Source: Candidatus Chlorohelix allophototropha (GTDB lineage Bacteria; Chloroflexota; Chloroflexia; Chloroheliales; Chloroheliaceae). From it: 64,000 nt of DNA. Positions within the stretch are counted from its first letter, which is position 1. Each line of letters opens with the position of its first letter. This document shows positions 7,707 through 15,708 of the stretch, in pieces. The translations under genes and the position numbers were made by a program. The notes under the pieces were generated by a model, which ran no database searches, was not told the origin of the DNA, and saw nothing but the letters and a program-made list of their open reading frames with translations. The stretch is taken from positions 868,001 to 932,000 of the forward strand of contig NZ_CP128399.1 of the NCBI RefSeq assembly GCF_030389965.1, read 5' to 3'.

Positions 7707-9443
7707 CTAAGCTTCGGTAATAGCATCCAGGTTTGAGCCACCCGGGGGAACCATTGGGAATACGTTTTCACCTTGCGGGATGATGAAATCAATCAATGCC
7801 GGACCGTCCCAATCGTTAGCTTCTTGGATAGTGCGGGCTACTTCATCGCGGTGGGTTACGCGCCAAGCACGCACGCCGAAGGCTTCCGCCAGTTTAACAA
7901 AGTCTGGTCCTGTGATTGGGGTGCTATGGTAGCGACCATCATAGAACACCTGCTGCCACTGCCTAATCATTCCTAACACGCCGTTATTCAGGATGGCTAT
8001 TTTGACGTTGATTTTTTCCTGTACGCAGGTGGCAAGTTCCTGCATATTCATTTGAAAACCGCCATCACCTGTTACCGTCCACACCGGCACATTCTCTCCC
8101 AAAGCCATTTTTGCGCCCATCGCGCTCGGCAAGCCAAAGCCCATCGTACCCAAACCGCCGCTACTAATCAGGGAATTAGCCTTGCGGAAGTTGAAGTGTT
8201 GCGCCACATACATCTGGTGCTGCCCCACATCGGTAGTAATAACCGCTTCTCCGCCTAAAACCTCACCTAAAGTTTTGATGATGAATTGAGGAGGTAACAC
8301 GCCCAACCGTGCCATTTCGTTCTCACGGCGTGCTGCGTCTTTTCCGCGCCAGTGGGTAATTTTTTCCAGCCATTCAGTATGCTTGGCAGCATTGACGTGC
8401 AAGTTCAAAACCTGTAATACTTTTTTCACATCGCCTACAATCGGGATATGCACAGGTACGTTTTTACCGATCTCAGCCGGGTCAATATCAATGTGGATAA
8501 TCTTGCAGTTACGGGCGAAGGATTTCAAGTTTCCGGTTACACGGTCATCAAAACGCATACCCATCGCAATCAGCACATCCGACTCATTGATAGCGTGGTT
8601 GGCATGCAGGTTGCCGTGCATACCGGGCATACCCAAGCTCAAAGGATGCGCGGTTGGGAAACTGCTCAAACCTTGTAAGGTGCTAATAACCGGAATCTCG
8701 GCTCGTTCTGCCAGTTCCATCAGTTCGTTATAAGCTTCGGAAGTGGTTACACCATGACCTACCAAAAGTACAGGACGTTGCGCCTCATTAATCAACTTGG
8801 CTGCCTGTTTGATTTGGCGAGCATGACCGAAAACAGTAGGGTTATATCCACGCATTTTTACTTCCGCAGGATACCCGCTGAAATAGGTTTTGCTGGTAAA
8901 TACGTCTTTAGGAATATCCACCAGAACCGGTCCGGGTCGTCCAGTACCGGCAATGTGAAATGCCTTTTTGATGGTTGTTGCCAAATCGGCAGTATCCATA
9001 ACCAACCAGTTATGCTTGGTAATTGGCAAGGTGATGCCGGTAATGTCAGTTTCTTGGAAGGCATCGCGTCCAATCAGGCTGCGTGTAACCTGACCGGTAA
9101 GAGCAACCACCGGAGCGCTATCCATCATAGCAGTCGCAATACCGGTAACCAAGTTGGTGGCACCGGGCCCGCTGGTTCCCATACAAACCCCTACCTTATT
9201 AGTGGCGCGGGCGTAGCCATCTGCTGCGTGCGCTGCTGCTTGCTCATGCCTTACGAGTATATGCCGGATTTCAGGATATTCGCTAAATACATGATAGAGC
9301 GGCAAAAGCACACCACCGGGATAGCCAAATATAATCTGTACGCCTTCTGCAATTAAGCACTCGCAGAGAATACGCGCACCGTCTAGTTCGCGTTGGGTAA
9401 AGCGAACATCAGCCTGTTGCTGTGTTGAAGTGGTGGTAGCCAT
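7707..9443 (-). CDS. ilvB: Acetolactate synthase catalytic large subunit
   Basis: 578 residues. IlvB joins two pyruvates to acetolactate, or pyruvate and 2-oxobutyrate to acetohydroxybutyrate, using thiamine diphosphate, Mg and FAD. Visible signatures are the catalytic glutamate in ILVRHEQAAAHAADGYARAT (about residue 65), the FAD-domain segment MGMRFDDRVTGNL, and the ThDP motif starting GDGGFQMNMQELATC and ending in NNGVLGMIRQWQ. The C-terminal IPQGENVFPMVPPGGSNL is usual for biosynthetic AHAS rather than catabolic ALS. It is the first enzyme gene of the minus-strand BCAA cluster and lies 255 bp downstream of the Leu/Ile-rich leader ORF, so it is likely under amino-acid-responsive control. 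Confidence 0.97.
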   Translation of the reverse strand: MATTTSTQQQADVRFTQRELDGARILCECLIAEGVQIIFGYPGGVLLPLYHVFSEYPEIRHILVRHEQAAAHAADGYARATNKVGVCMGTSGPGATNLVTGIATAMMDSAPVVALTGQVTRSLIGRDAFQETDITGITLPITKHNWLVMDTADLATTIKKAFHIAGTGRPGPVLVDIPKDVFTSKTYFSGYPAEVKMRGYNPTVFGHARQIKQAAKLINEAQRPVLLVGHGVTTSEAYNELMELAERAEIPVISTLQGLSSFPTAHPLSLGMPGMHGNLHANHAINESDVLIAMGMRFDDRVTGNLKSFARNCKIIHIDIDPAEIGKNVPVHIPIVGDVKKVLQVLNLHVNAAKHTEWLEKITHWRGKDAARRENEMARLGVLPPQFIIKTLGEVLGGEAVITTDVGQHQMYVAQHFNFRKANSLISSGGLGTMGFGLPSAMGAKMALGENVPVWTVTGDGGFQMNMQELATCVQEKINVKIAILNNGVLGMIRQWQQVFYDGRYHSTPITGPDFVKLAEAFGVRAWRVTHRDEVARTIQEANDWDGPALIDFIIPQGENVFPMVPPGGSNLDAITEA

Positions 9444-9625
9444 TTTTTACCTCTTCCTCCTCAGATTAACATAACAATAACGACGTTTATTAGCCTTATA
9501 ACAGCTTGAAACGCGTCCTTGCGATCAAAATTCGTTTTCAAATAAATGAAATTATTTAGTTTTACTGTTTTCGCGTCTTTGCGATTATTATTTTGGGAGC
9601 TATGTTACCGGAAATTTATTTGGGT

Positions 9626-9712
9626 CCGCTTGGCTCTTTACTCGAATACCGGGTGATTGAGGTAACGCTTCTTTGCCTTTACCTACCTGGTATCTTACTA
9701 AAGACCAAGCGG
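9626..9712 (-). promoter_or_regulatory. Long stem-loop overlapping the leader-peptide stop, ilv leader
   Basis: Read on the minus strand, the last codons of the leader ORF (CCGCTTGG, then TCTTTA) pair with TAAAGA-G-CCAAGCGG about 60 bases downstream (9626-9640). The stem continues through an internal loop with ATACC:GGTAT and an inner AGGTAA:TTACCT. The outer 8 bp are perfect. A ribosome stalled in the Leu/Ile run or standing at the stop codon would prevent this stem from forming, which is the logic of attenuation. No U-tract follows, so termination would have to be Rho-type or the effect would be on translation or stability. Confidence 0.6.
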
Positions 9713-9865
9713 GCTAATAACGAGCAGGAGACCGATAAGGCTAATAATAATAAGGCTAATAAGTAGAAGAATAAGGGGATTAATGAGGTTAAGGGGAGTA
9801 GCAGTGGGTAGCGCGAAAGCTTGAGGCTGGTTAGCCATTCGAGAGTAACAGGCTTGGTTCGCCAT
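9698..9865 (-). CDS. ilv operon leader peptide (candidate, 55 residues)
   Basis: A 55-codon ORF upstream of ilvB. A strong GGGGAGGG ribosome site lies 8 bases before the ATG at 9865, so I prefer this start to the ATG further upstream at 9910. From residue 25 to the end, 22 of 31 residues are Leu, Ile or Val (13 L, 8 I, 1 V), with runs such as LILLLISLIIISLIGLLLVI. Codons are mainly CTT, CTC, ATT and GTT. Such density is the hallmark of leader peptides that sense charged tRNA-Leu/Ile/Val before an ilv operon. A short membrane peptide is the alternative, but the helix-breaking N, P, S and G pattern and the overlapping stem-loop favour a regulatory leader. Confidence 0.75.
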   Translation of the reverse strand: MANQACYSRMANQPQAFALPTATPLNLINPLILLLISLIIISLIGLLLVISPLGL

Positions 9866-9938
9866 CTGGCGTTCCCTCCCCTGCATTGGTTCGTTCATAC
9901 GGTACATCACTGCAATTATCCTTTCCTCAAAACATCGG

Positions 9939-9950
9939 GCGGGCGCCCGC
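9939..9950. promoter_or_regulatory. GC-rich 12-bp palindrome upstream of the ilv leader
   Basis: GCGGGCGCCCGC is a perfect palindrome in otherwise AT-rich DNA, just downstream of TATAAAGTATAAG-like sequence on the minus strand that could serve as a -10 region. It may be an operator or a leader hairpin. The evidence is position and symmetry only. Confidence 0.3.
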
Positions 9951-10012
9951 TTCTCTTATACTTTATAAATGTTATTACCTGTTGTTAGTAACAAATGCTT
10001 TATTTGTGAAAA

Positions 10013-10034
10013 AACCTCCCTTGTTGGGGAGGTT
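10013..10034 (-). terminator. Intrinsic terminator of the small gene 10062-10226
   Basis: An 8-bp perfect stem, AACCTCCC/GGGAGGTT, with a 6-base loop is followed on the minus strand by six T. It lies 28 bp after the stop codon of the small membrane-protein gene and separates it from the ilv leader promoter region. Confidence 0.8.
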
Positions 10035-10061
10035 TCTTAGTTGCTGATTTTGTCTTTTCAG

Positions 10062-10226
10062 TTAACTAGATTTTTCCCCAGAACCACCCATCTGCTTACG
10101 TAGTATTACTACAAGGAGAGTAAGGATTGCAAGGATAAAAAGGAAGCGGAAGAAGCCCCCACCTTTTTTCGTTTTCTTTTCAATTTTTTCGGCTACTTGC
10201 GCGCTAGTCTTTTTCTGTTTTGCCAT
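10062..10226 (-). CDS. Small single-pass membrane protein, 54 residues
   Basis: A 54-residue protein starts MAKQKKTSAQVAEKIEKK, then has a GGG hinge, one hydrophobic helix (about residues 25-42, FFRFLFILAILTLLVVIL) and a short RKQMGGSGEKSS tail. A GGGAG ribosome site lies about 9 bases upstream of the ATG, and an intrinsic terminator follows the stop, so the unit looks like a complete monocistronic gene. The Lys-rich N-terminus predicts it stays inside the cell. I cannot assign a family or function. Confidence 0.65.
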   Translation of the reverse strand: MAKQKKTSAQVAEKIEKKTKKGGGFFRFLFILAILTLLVVILRKQMGGSGEKSS

Positions 10227-10405
10227 TATGGCATCTCCCTAGGAAGAAGGTTCTAATCAGTATTTACAAATTAAATACTCCCGCAAATTTAACACATTAT
10301 TGAAGAACTTGTCAAGTTATTTTTCAGTTAATTTTGAATGATTTTGCGAATTTAGCCATTCGTATAGATTATTTAATTACATAAATACTCTTTCAATTAA
10401 GAGCT

Positions 10406-11842
10406 TTATGATGTCGGAAAATCCAAGCGACTGGATGTGGGGAAAGAACAGTTCTTTTTCAAAGCGTCTAATAGTATATCATCTTGATCGGGCAATACGG
10501 TACGAGGGTCTAGCAATAGGGTTTCGCGCTCAACTCGGCAAATTATCGCCGGGCGTTGTTGTCGTAGGGCAGCAGTTAGCATTGCAGCGCTCTTTCCCGG
10601 TATTGCGGGCAACGCCAGTAGGTAGGTTGGTAGCGTTTCGCTCGGTAGAGAACCTCCTCCCACCGTAGAAAGTCCTTCCACAATGGTAGCGCCCTCCCAG
10701 CAATTAGCTAGAACCGCTTGCCAGCTTTTGGCACGTTGTAATATTTCTGCTTGCGACATCGAAATCATTTGCCACACCGGGATTTTGTGTTCTGCTTCTC
10801 CCTTTAGATAATGCAAAAAGGTAGCTTGAAGTGCTGCAATTGTCATTTTATCGAGCCGCAACGCGCGCGCGAGGGGATGTTTTTTGAGTTTATCAATTAA
10901 GTCTTTGCGCCCGGCAATTATTCCGGCTTGCGCACCGCCAAGCAATTTATCGCCGCTAAAAGTTACCAGATGAACGCCCTTGCTAATGCTTTCCTGTACG
11001 GTAGGTTCGTGTGATAAGCCGTATTGAGCAGTGTCCAGTAATGTACCGCTGCCTAAATCTTCCACCACAATCAGGTTGTGCGCGTTTGCCAATTGTACCA
11101 ACTCTTCCAGTTTGGCTGAATGGGTAAAGCCTACAACCTTAAAATTGCTGCTGTGCACCTGCAATATAATCGCCGTATTGGGATTAATGGCGTTCTCGTA
11201 ATCTCTTATATAGGTTTTATTGGTAGTGCCTACATCCACCAATTTACCGCCGCTTTGCGCAATTACGTCCGGTACTCGAAAAGAACCGCCGATTTCCACC
11301 GCTTGCCCGCGTGAAATTAGCACCTCTTTAGCACGTGCGAAAGCAGAAAGCACCATTAATACCGCTGCCGCATTATTATTTACAGCCATTCCCGCTTCTG
11401 CTCCGGTTAACCGCGCTATCAAATCTGAAATATGGCTCATGCGACTACCACGTTCGCCTGTCTCTAGTTCGTATTCAAGATTGCTATAGCCTATCGCAAC
11501 CTTATTCACTGCTGCCACAGCCTCAATGCTTAAAGGAGCGCGACCTATATTCGTATGTACAATTACTCCGGTAGCGTTTATAACTTCGCGCAAATTCCCG
11601 TTACTGATAGTTTTTGCCAAACTTTCGATTTCATCCAACAATTGCTGCGAACTGAGCGGTGCCACGCCCTGTCGGATATTCTGCCGTGCTAAATCCAGCC
11701 TTTCACGCGCTATAGCGGTTATAAAGTCGCGTGGCAAGCCCTCTACTTCCATCAACCTTTGTAAAGGCGCTGAAGTTAATAGCTTGTCAATTGCAGGTAG
11801 CAAACGATAGGGATTAGAAGGCTCATTTGGTGTATCAGGCAT
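10406..11842 (-). CDS. selA: L-seryl-tRNA(Sec) selenium transferase
   Basis: 478 residues, usual SelA length. SelA converts Ser-tRNA(Sec) to Sec-tRNA(Sec) with selenophosphate, using pyridoxal phosphate. The N-terminal tRNA-binding region has RLLPAIDKLLTSAPLQRL. The core has NATGVIVHTNIGRAPLS, the GERGSRMSH loop, EDLGSGTLLD, and the PLP lysine in TFSGDKLLGGAQAGII (about residue 300). The C-terminal domain with VGGGSLPSETLPTY and the RVERETLLLDPRTV motif is complete. It implies the organism makes selenoproteins. selB, selC and selD are not in the window, and I saw no in-frame TGA candidate in neighbouring genes. It is transcribed alone, with intergenic DNA on both sides. Confidence 0.94.
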   Translation of the reverse strand: MPDTPNEPSNPYRLLPAIDKLLTSAPLQRLMEVEGLPRDFITAIARERLDLARQNIRQGVAPLSSQQLLDEIESLAKTISNGNLREVINATGVIVHTNIGRAPLSIEAVAAVNKVAIGYSNLEYELETGERGSRMSHISDLIARLTGAEAGMAVNNNAAAVLMVLSAFARAKEVLISRGQAVEIGGSFRVPDVIAQSGGKLVDVGTTNKTYIRDYENAINPNTAIILQVHSSNFKVVGFTHSAKLEELVQLANAHNLIVVEDLGSGTLLDTAQYGLSHEPTVQESISKGVHLVTFSGDKLLGGAQAGIIAGRKDLIDKLKKHPLARALRLDKMTIAALQATFLHYLKGEAEHKIPVWQMISMSQAEILQRAKSWQAVLANCWEGATIVEGLSTVGGGSLPSETLPTYLLALPAIPGKSAAMLTAALRQQRPAIICRVERETLLLDPRTVLPDQDDILLDALKKNCSFPTSSRLDFPTS

Positions 11843-11881
11843 GTATTAATCAAAATTTAAGTTAATGTATTCTCACAATAA

Positions 11882-11910
11882 TTGCGCAGGTATCCTAAAA
11901 ATGCTACACT
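11882..11910 (+). promoter_or_regulatory. Sigma70-like promoter for the TlpA gene
   Basis: TTGCGC, 17-bp spacer, TACACT, ending 51 bp upstream of the ATG at 11962 in the divergent gap with selA. Confidence 0.45.
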
Positions 11911-11961
11911 CAACTAGAGAAGAAGTCAATCCTATATTTAAAAAAGAAAAGGCAGTAAGCG

Positions 11962-12645
11962 ATGGCAAATACCGTAGAAAAAGATAAAAAAGAACAGGCA
12001 ACCACCACCGTTAGACCACGCTCATCCCGTCCTGATTCTACCGGTGCAAGGTTGGCACGTTTTGCATTGGGTTCTATTTTTGGTCTTGCCTTTTTGCTTG
12101 GTTGCTATATTATGCTTGCTACCGCACTACGTGGACCCGATACCATTACAATGGATGGCGTAACTCAAAAAGCAGGCTTGATTCCTAACCAGAAATTGCC
12201 CACCGAAGAACTGAAAGAAAACGATATCGCACCCGACTTTGCACTCTCACAATTGGGTGGTAACCCGGTACAGCTAAGCAAATTTCGAGGCAAGGTTGTT
12301 TTCGTGAATTTTTGGGCTTCTTGGTGTATTCCTTGTCAAGATGAAATGAAGGATATTAACGATTTTTACAAACTACATAAAAATGATAGCTCGGTAGCCG
12401 TTTTAACCGTAAACCAGAAGGAAGACGATAGCACTATCAAATCGTTCTTTAAGGACAATGGTGGTGTCACTGTTCCCGTGTTACTCGATAAGAATAGTGA
12501 GGTAGCTGGCGGTTATTTCGTGACAAAATTCCCAGAGTCATACTTTCTTGATAAGAACGGTAAAATTGTAGCGATTAAGCGCGGACAGCTAAGCGCCGCC
12601 GAGATAAAAGACTTTTACCAAAAAGCGTTAGCCAGTGGTATTTAA
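11962..12645 (+). CDS. TlpA/ResA-like membrane-anchored thioredoxin
   Basis: 227 residues. A charged cytoplasmic N-terminus of about 30 residues is followed by one membrane helix (about 33-56), then an extracytoplasmic redoxin fold from residue 85. The APDFALSQLGGNPVQLSKFRGKVVFVNFWASWC stretch (shown here only by its key parts APDFAL and NFWASWC) leads into the active site C122-I-P-C125. A cis-Pro region appears in KFPESYFLDKNG. Such proteins reduce disulphides outside the membrane, often for cytochrome c maturation. No cytochrome c genes are adjacent. It is the first gene of a co-directional run, with the DUF2085 gene starting 5 bp after its stop. Confidence 0.85.
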   Translation: MANTVEKDKKEQATTTVRPRSSRPDSTGARLARFALGSIFGLAFLLGCYIMLATALRGPDTITMDGVTQKAGLIPNQKLPTEELKENDIAPDFALSQLGGNPVQLSKFRGKVVFVNFWASWCIPCQDEMKDINDFYKLHKNDSSVAVLTVNQKEDDSTIKSFFKDNGGVTVPVLLDKNSEVAGGYFVTKFPESYFLDKNGKIVAIKRGQLSAAEIKDFYQKALASGI

Positions 12646-12650
12646 GTATT

Positions 12651-13280
12651 ATGCCCGCATCGCAATTTCAAAACAGGCAAAATAATATCAAGCCCGATCC
12701 TGAAAAACTGGCTTATATTCAGGATGATATACCGGAGTGGCGGCAACATCTTTCCGAGAACACTATTAACGGTTTTACAGGGTTTCTGCGCTTTATGTCG
12801 CAGCGCTGGCTAACTGTGCTTAACACTTTTAATATTGGGATGGTCGGTTTAGCTTTGGCAGTACCGCTTGCTGAGCAGCAGGGTTGGCGTTGGTTGAGCG
12901 TTCCGGTTAATGGACTATGCAACCTGTTATGTGTACAAGAACCATCCCACTCTTTCTTCATTGAAGGGCATCAAATGGGCTTATGCCAGCGGTGTTTGGC
13001 AATCTATGCCTTGTTGGGGTTGACCGGGCTACTATTCCATATCATCAGAAACCGTTTGCAGCCACTTAAGCTGTGGCAATATGGCATTTTTTCCCTACCA
13101 ATGCTGATAGATGCTTTTACCCAGTTATTTGGCTGGCGGCAAAGCGCATGGGAATTGCGTTTGCTAACCGGAGGTCTATTCGCTATCGGCACTGTTTGGT
13201 ATATTTATCCTCAGATTGAAATTGGTATGCGCCGCATGAAAGCGCGTTTCAATGCTAGGCTGTTGGAAACGAGGGCTTAA
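12651..13280 (+). CDS. DUF2085 family membrane protein
   Basis: 209 residues. The DUF2085 signature is clear: a CNLLCVQEPSHSF block, then GHQMGLCQRCLAIYALLGLTGLLF, then LPMLIDAFTQLFGWRQSAWELRLLTGGLFAIGTVW (quoted in parts: PMLIDAFTQLFGWR and ELRLLTGGLF). There are about four hydrophobic segments and a conserved Cys pair plus LCxRC motif. The biochemical role of the family is unknown. An extra hydrophilic N-terminus of about 50 residues precedes the first helix. It is 5 bp after the thioredoxin gene and 5 bp before the glycosyltransferase, so one transcript is likely. The cysteines next to a membrane thioredoxin suggest a redox link, as inference. Confidence 0.8.
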   Translation: MPASQFQNRQNNIKPDPEKLAYIQDDIPEWRQHLSENTINGFTGFLRFMSQRWLTVLNTFNIGMVGLALAVPLAEQQGWRWLSVPVNGLCNLLCVQEPSHSFFIEGHQMGLCQRCLAIYALLGLTGLLFHIIRNRLQPLKLWQYGIFSLPMLIDAFTQLFGWRQSAWELRLLTGGLFAIGTVWYIYPQIEIGMRRMKARFNARLLETRA

Positions 13281-13285
13281 CCACG

Positions 13286-14569
13286 TTGCGTTATCTGCAC
13301 GTACTTCCACGTTACTACCCCTTTATTGGCGGCTCAGAAGTTTATATCCAGCAAATAGTTGAGCGTCTGGTTGAGCGCGAACCCAGCGCGGAGGTTTCTA
13401 TATATACTACCGATGCCTGGGATCTTGAACACTTCTGGAGCAGCGGTAAGCGTACCATCGGGCGACCTTCCCACGAAGTAATTAATGGTGTGGAAGTTGA
13501 ACGCTTCAAAGTACGAAGAGTACCGATTATATCCCCTCTATTCTTTCCGGTTTGGCGTAGGTTGCTTACAATGTTGAGCGCGTCGCCGATACCTTCCGGT
13601 GTTGCCGTTCCATTGCTGCAACAAGCCTGCCGAATGACCCCGCTGATACCATCGCTAGGTCACGCTCTCCGGCAAGCTAATTATGACCTTGTGCATGCCG
13701 TGAACGCGCCCTTCGACAGTATAATTTACGATTCATGGCAAAATGTGAAGCGTACCGGAGCGGCTTTTGTGTTTACGCCGCATGTACATTTAGGAGAACC
13801 AAAAAACCCGCAGGTACGCAAATATTACACTATGCGCCACCAAATGCACTGGATGAACCAAGCTGATGCGGTAATTACCATGACTTTTCTTGAACGTGAT
13901 TATGTGGTCAGTCTTGGCGTGCCGGGCGAAAAGGTGCATATTGTTGGACCGGGAATAGAACCGACCACCATAATGGGCGGTAATGGTCAGGCATTTCGGC
14001 AAAAACATAGTATTGAAACGCCCATTGTTTTTTATCAGGGTACTGCTGCCTTTGACAAGGGAACGGTGCATCTGGTACAGGCAATGCAATTGCTCTGGAA
14101 AGAAAAGAAAACTGAAGCCACGCTGGTTATTGCGGGACCGGTGATGAGCCATTTCCAAAAGTTTTATGATGAATTATCCACTGAAGATAAAGCGCGCACC
14201 AAAGTATTGGGCTTTATATCCCCGGAAGAAAAGCGTGATTTGTTCGCAGCGGGTGATGTTTTTGCTATGCCAAGCCGCACCGATAGCTTTGGAATTGTTT
14301 ATTTGGAAGCATGGCTAAACGGTAAGCCGGTGGTGGGAGCGGCTGCGGGTGGCGTTCCCGGTCTGGTAAGCCATCAGCAAGATGGGTTGCTGGAGGAATT
14401 TGGAGACATCCCGGCAATCGCCAACAGCATTTTAACCTTATTGGAAGATTCAAGCTTAGCCGCAAAGTTGGCGGCGGCAGGACGAAAGAAAACGCTAGAG
14501 CATTACACCGCCGATATAGTTTACAGCAAGGTAAAAGCAATTTACGACCACGCACTTGAGGCTAAATGA
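13286..14569 (+). CDS. Glycosyltransferase family 4
   Basis: 427 residues, starting at a TTG codon (RYLHVLPRYYPFIGGSEVYIQQ is split here as LPRYYPF and GGSEVYIQQ, the typical N-terminal Rossmann glycine loop). The C-terminal GT-B domain begins with IVFYQGTAAFDKGTVHLVQAM and has the nucleotide-sugar motif DSFGIVYLEAWLNGKPVVG, in which the first acidic residue of the usual E-x7-E is Asp. It transfers a sugar from an activated donor to an unknown acceptor, probably a lipid or surface polymer at the inner face of the membrane. Its stop overlaps the next gene by 4 bp (ATGA), showing translational coupling with the adaptor protein. Confidence 0.87.
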   Translation: MRYLHVLPRYYPFIGGSEVYIQQIVERLVEREPSAEVSIYTTDAWDLEHFWSSGKRTIGRPSHEVINGVEVERFKVRRVPIISPLFFPVWRRLLTMLSASPIPSGVAVPLLQQACRMTPLIPSLGHALRQANYDLVHAVNAPFDSIIYDSWQNVKRTGAAFVFTPHVHLGEPKNPQVRKYYTMRHQMHWMNQADAVITMTFLERDYVVSLGVPGEKVHIVGPGIEPTTIMGGNGQAFRQKHSIETPIVFYQGTAAFDKGTVHLVQAMQLLWKEKKTEATLVIAGPVMSHFQKFYDELSTEDKARTKVLGFISPEEKRDLFAAGDVFAMPSRTDSFGIVYLEAWLNGKPVVGAAAGGVPGLVSHQQDGLLEEFGDIPAIANSILTLLEDSSLAAKLAAAGRKKTLEHYTADIVYSKVKAIYDHALEAK

Positions 14570-15600
14570 GGCGTTATCTGATTCCGGCTTTGGTAATAGT
14601 GGTTTTACTAAGCCTGATCGGGGTAGTAGTATATTTTACCGTTGCTCAACCAAAAGGTACTTCAACCACAATTTATACAGTTCGAAGCGGTACAATTACT
14701 GCCAGCGTTCGCGCTACCGGGCGAGTAGAATCCTCCCGTTCGCAACAACTTTCTTTTCGTAGCCAAGAAGTAATCCGTAAAATTTATGTGAAGCCCGGTG
14801 ACATTGTTCCTATCGGTACGTTACTGGCAGAACTAGATACCACAAATCTGGAAAGAAGCTTGGCACGCGCCGAAGGAGATCGAGATATAGCGCGTTTCAA
14901 CCTCAGTGCAGCCCAAGAACGTGCTAACAATTCGCCAAGCCCAACTCCCAATTCTACTCCCGAACCCCAATCTTATTCAGGTGGTTATGCCGCTGCTCGG
15001 CAAGCAGAATTGGCAGACCTTCAAGTTGCAACAGCCCGGCAGGCTTTGGAATCGGCGCGTCTCTATGCCCCTTTTGACGGCACTGTATTAACGGTCAACG
15101 CGCAAGAGGGGGAATCAGTAAGTGGCGCGCTCATTCAGTTTTCCGATTTGAAAGCCTTGCAGATACGCGCTGATATAGACGAACTAGACGTTCCCAATGT
15201 AGAAATCGGACAGCCTGTAATGATAAGTCTGGATGCTTTTCCCGGTAAAGCCTTTGAAGGTAGAGTTTCAAACATTGCGCCTATTTCCACACAGCGACAG
15301 GGTTCTTCTAGTTATTCTTCAATAATTTCTTTCAATCAAAAGCCTGATATTAAAATCCGGATTGGTATGGCATCCACCGTTACTATCACAAGCCTTAGCA
15401 AGAATGACGTTTTGCTGGTTCCTTCGCGAAGCCTAGAGTCAATTGGTCTCCAAAAGTATGTAAATTTAATCAAGCCTGATGGAAGCACTGAGAAAGTAGC
15501 AGTAGAAATTGGAGTAACTAATGGGACGGAAACTGAGATTGTGAAAGGTATCAGTGCAGGAGACAAAATAAGCGTATCAGTTCAAAAAGTGGGGGGCTAG
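14566..15600 (+). CDS. HlyD/MacA-like efflux adaptor subunit
   Basis: 344 residues. One N-terminal membrane helix (about 5-27) is followed by the half-lipoyl motif GTITASVRATGRVESSRSQQ, a short hairpin, the second half-lipoyl AARLYAPFDGTVLTVNAQEGESVSG-like block (key residues APFDGTV), and beta-barrel and membrane-proximal domains. Where related adaptors have a long coiled-coil hairpin for reaching an outer-membrane channel, this protein has a Pro/Ser/Thr-rich linker of about 20 residues (NSPSPTPNSTPEP). This suits a cell without a TolC-type partner. No MacB-type permease or ATPase is adjacent, so the partner pump must be elsewhere. It overlaps the glycosyltransferase by 4 bp. Confidence 0.83.
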   Translation: MRRYLIPALVIVVLLSLIGVVVYFTVAQPKGTSTTIYTVRSGTITASVRATGRVESSRSQQLSFRSQEVIRKIYVKPGDIVPIGTLLAELDTTNLERSLARAEGDRDIARFNLSAAQERANNSPSPTPNSTPEPQSYSGGYAAARQAELADLQVATARQALESARLYAPFDGTVLTVNAQEGESVSGALIQFSDLKALQIRADIDELDVPNVEIGQPVMISLDAFPGKAFEGRVSNIAPISTQRQGSSSYSSIISFNQKPDIKIRIGMASTVTITSLSKNDVLLVPSRSLESIGLQKYVNLIKPDGSTEKVAVEIGVTNGTETEIVKGISAGDKISVSVQKVGG

Positions 15601-15708
15601 GCAATATAATTTGTAATATGTGATTGACCAAGAATATTTCCCAGACCTAGATACCAAACGGAACTATAGGGGCTACAACCTTTTAGCTGTTACCAATAAG
15701 GTGAACCA

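Noticed and set aside
9866-9910. Longer start for the ilv leader peptide
   Set aside because: The ATG at 9910 has no ribosome site, while the one at 9865 has GGGGAGGG 8 bases upstream.
9440-9950. T-box riboswitch before ilvB
   Set aside because: I looked for the conserved AGGGTGGNACCGCG-like T-box sequence on the minus strand and did not find it. The Leu/Ile-rich ORF explains regulation better.
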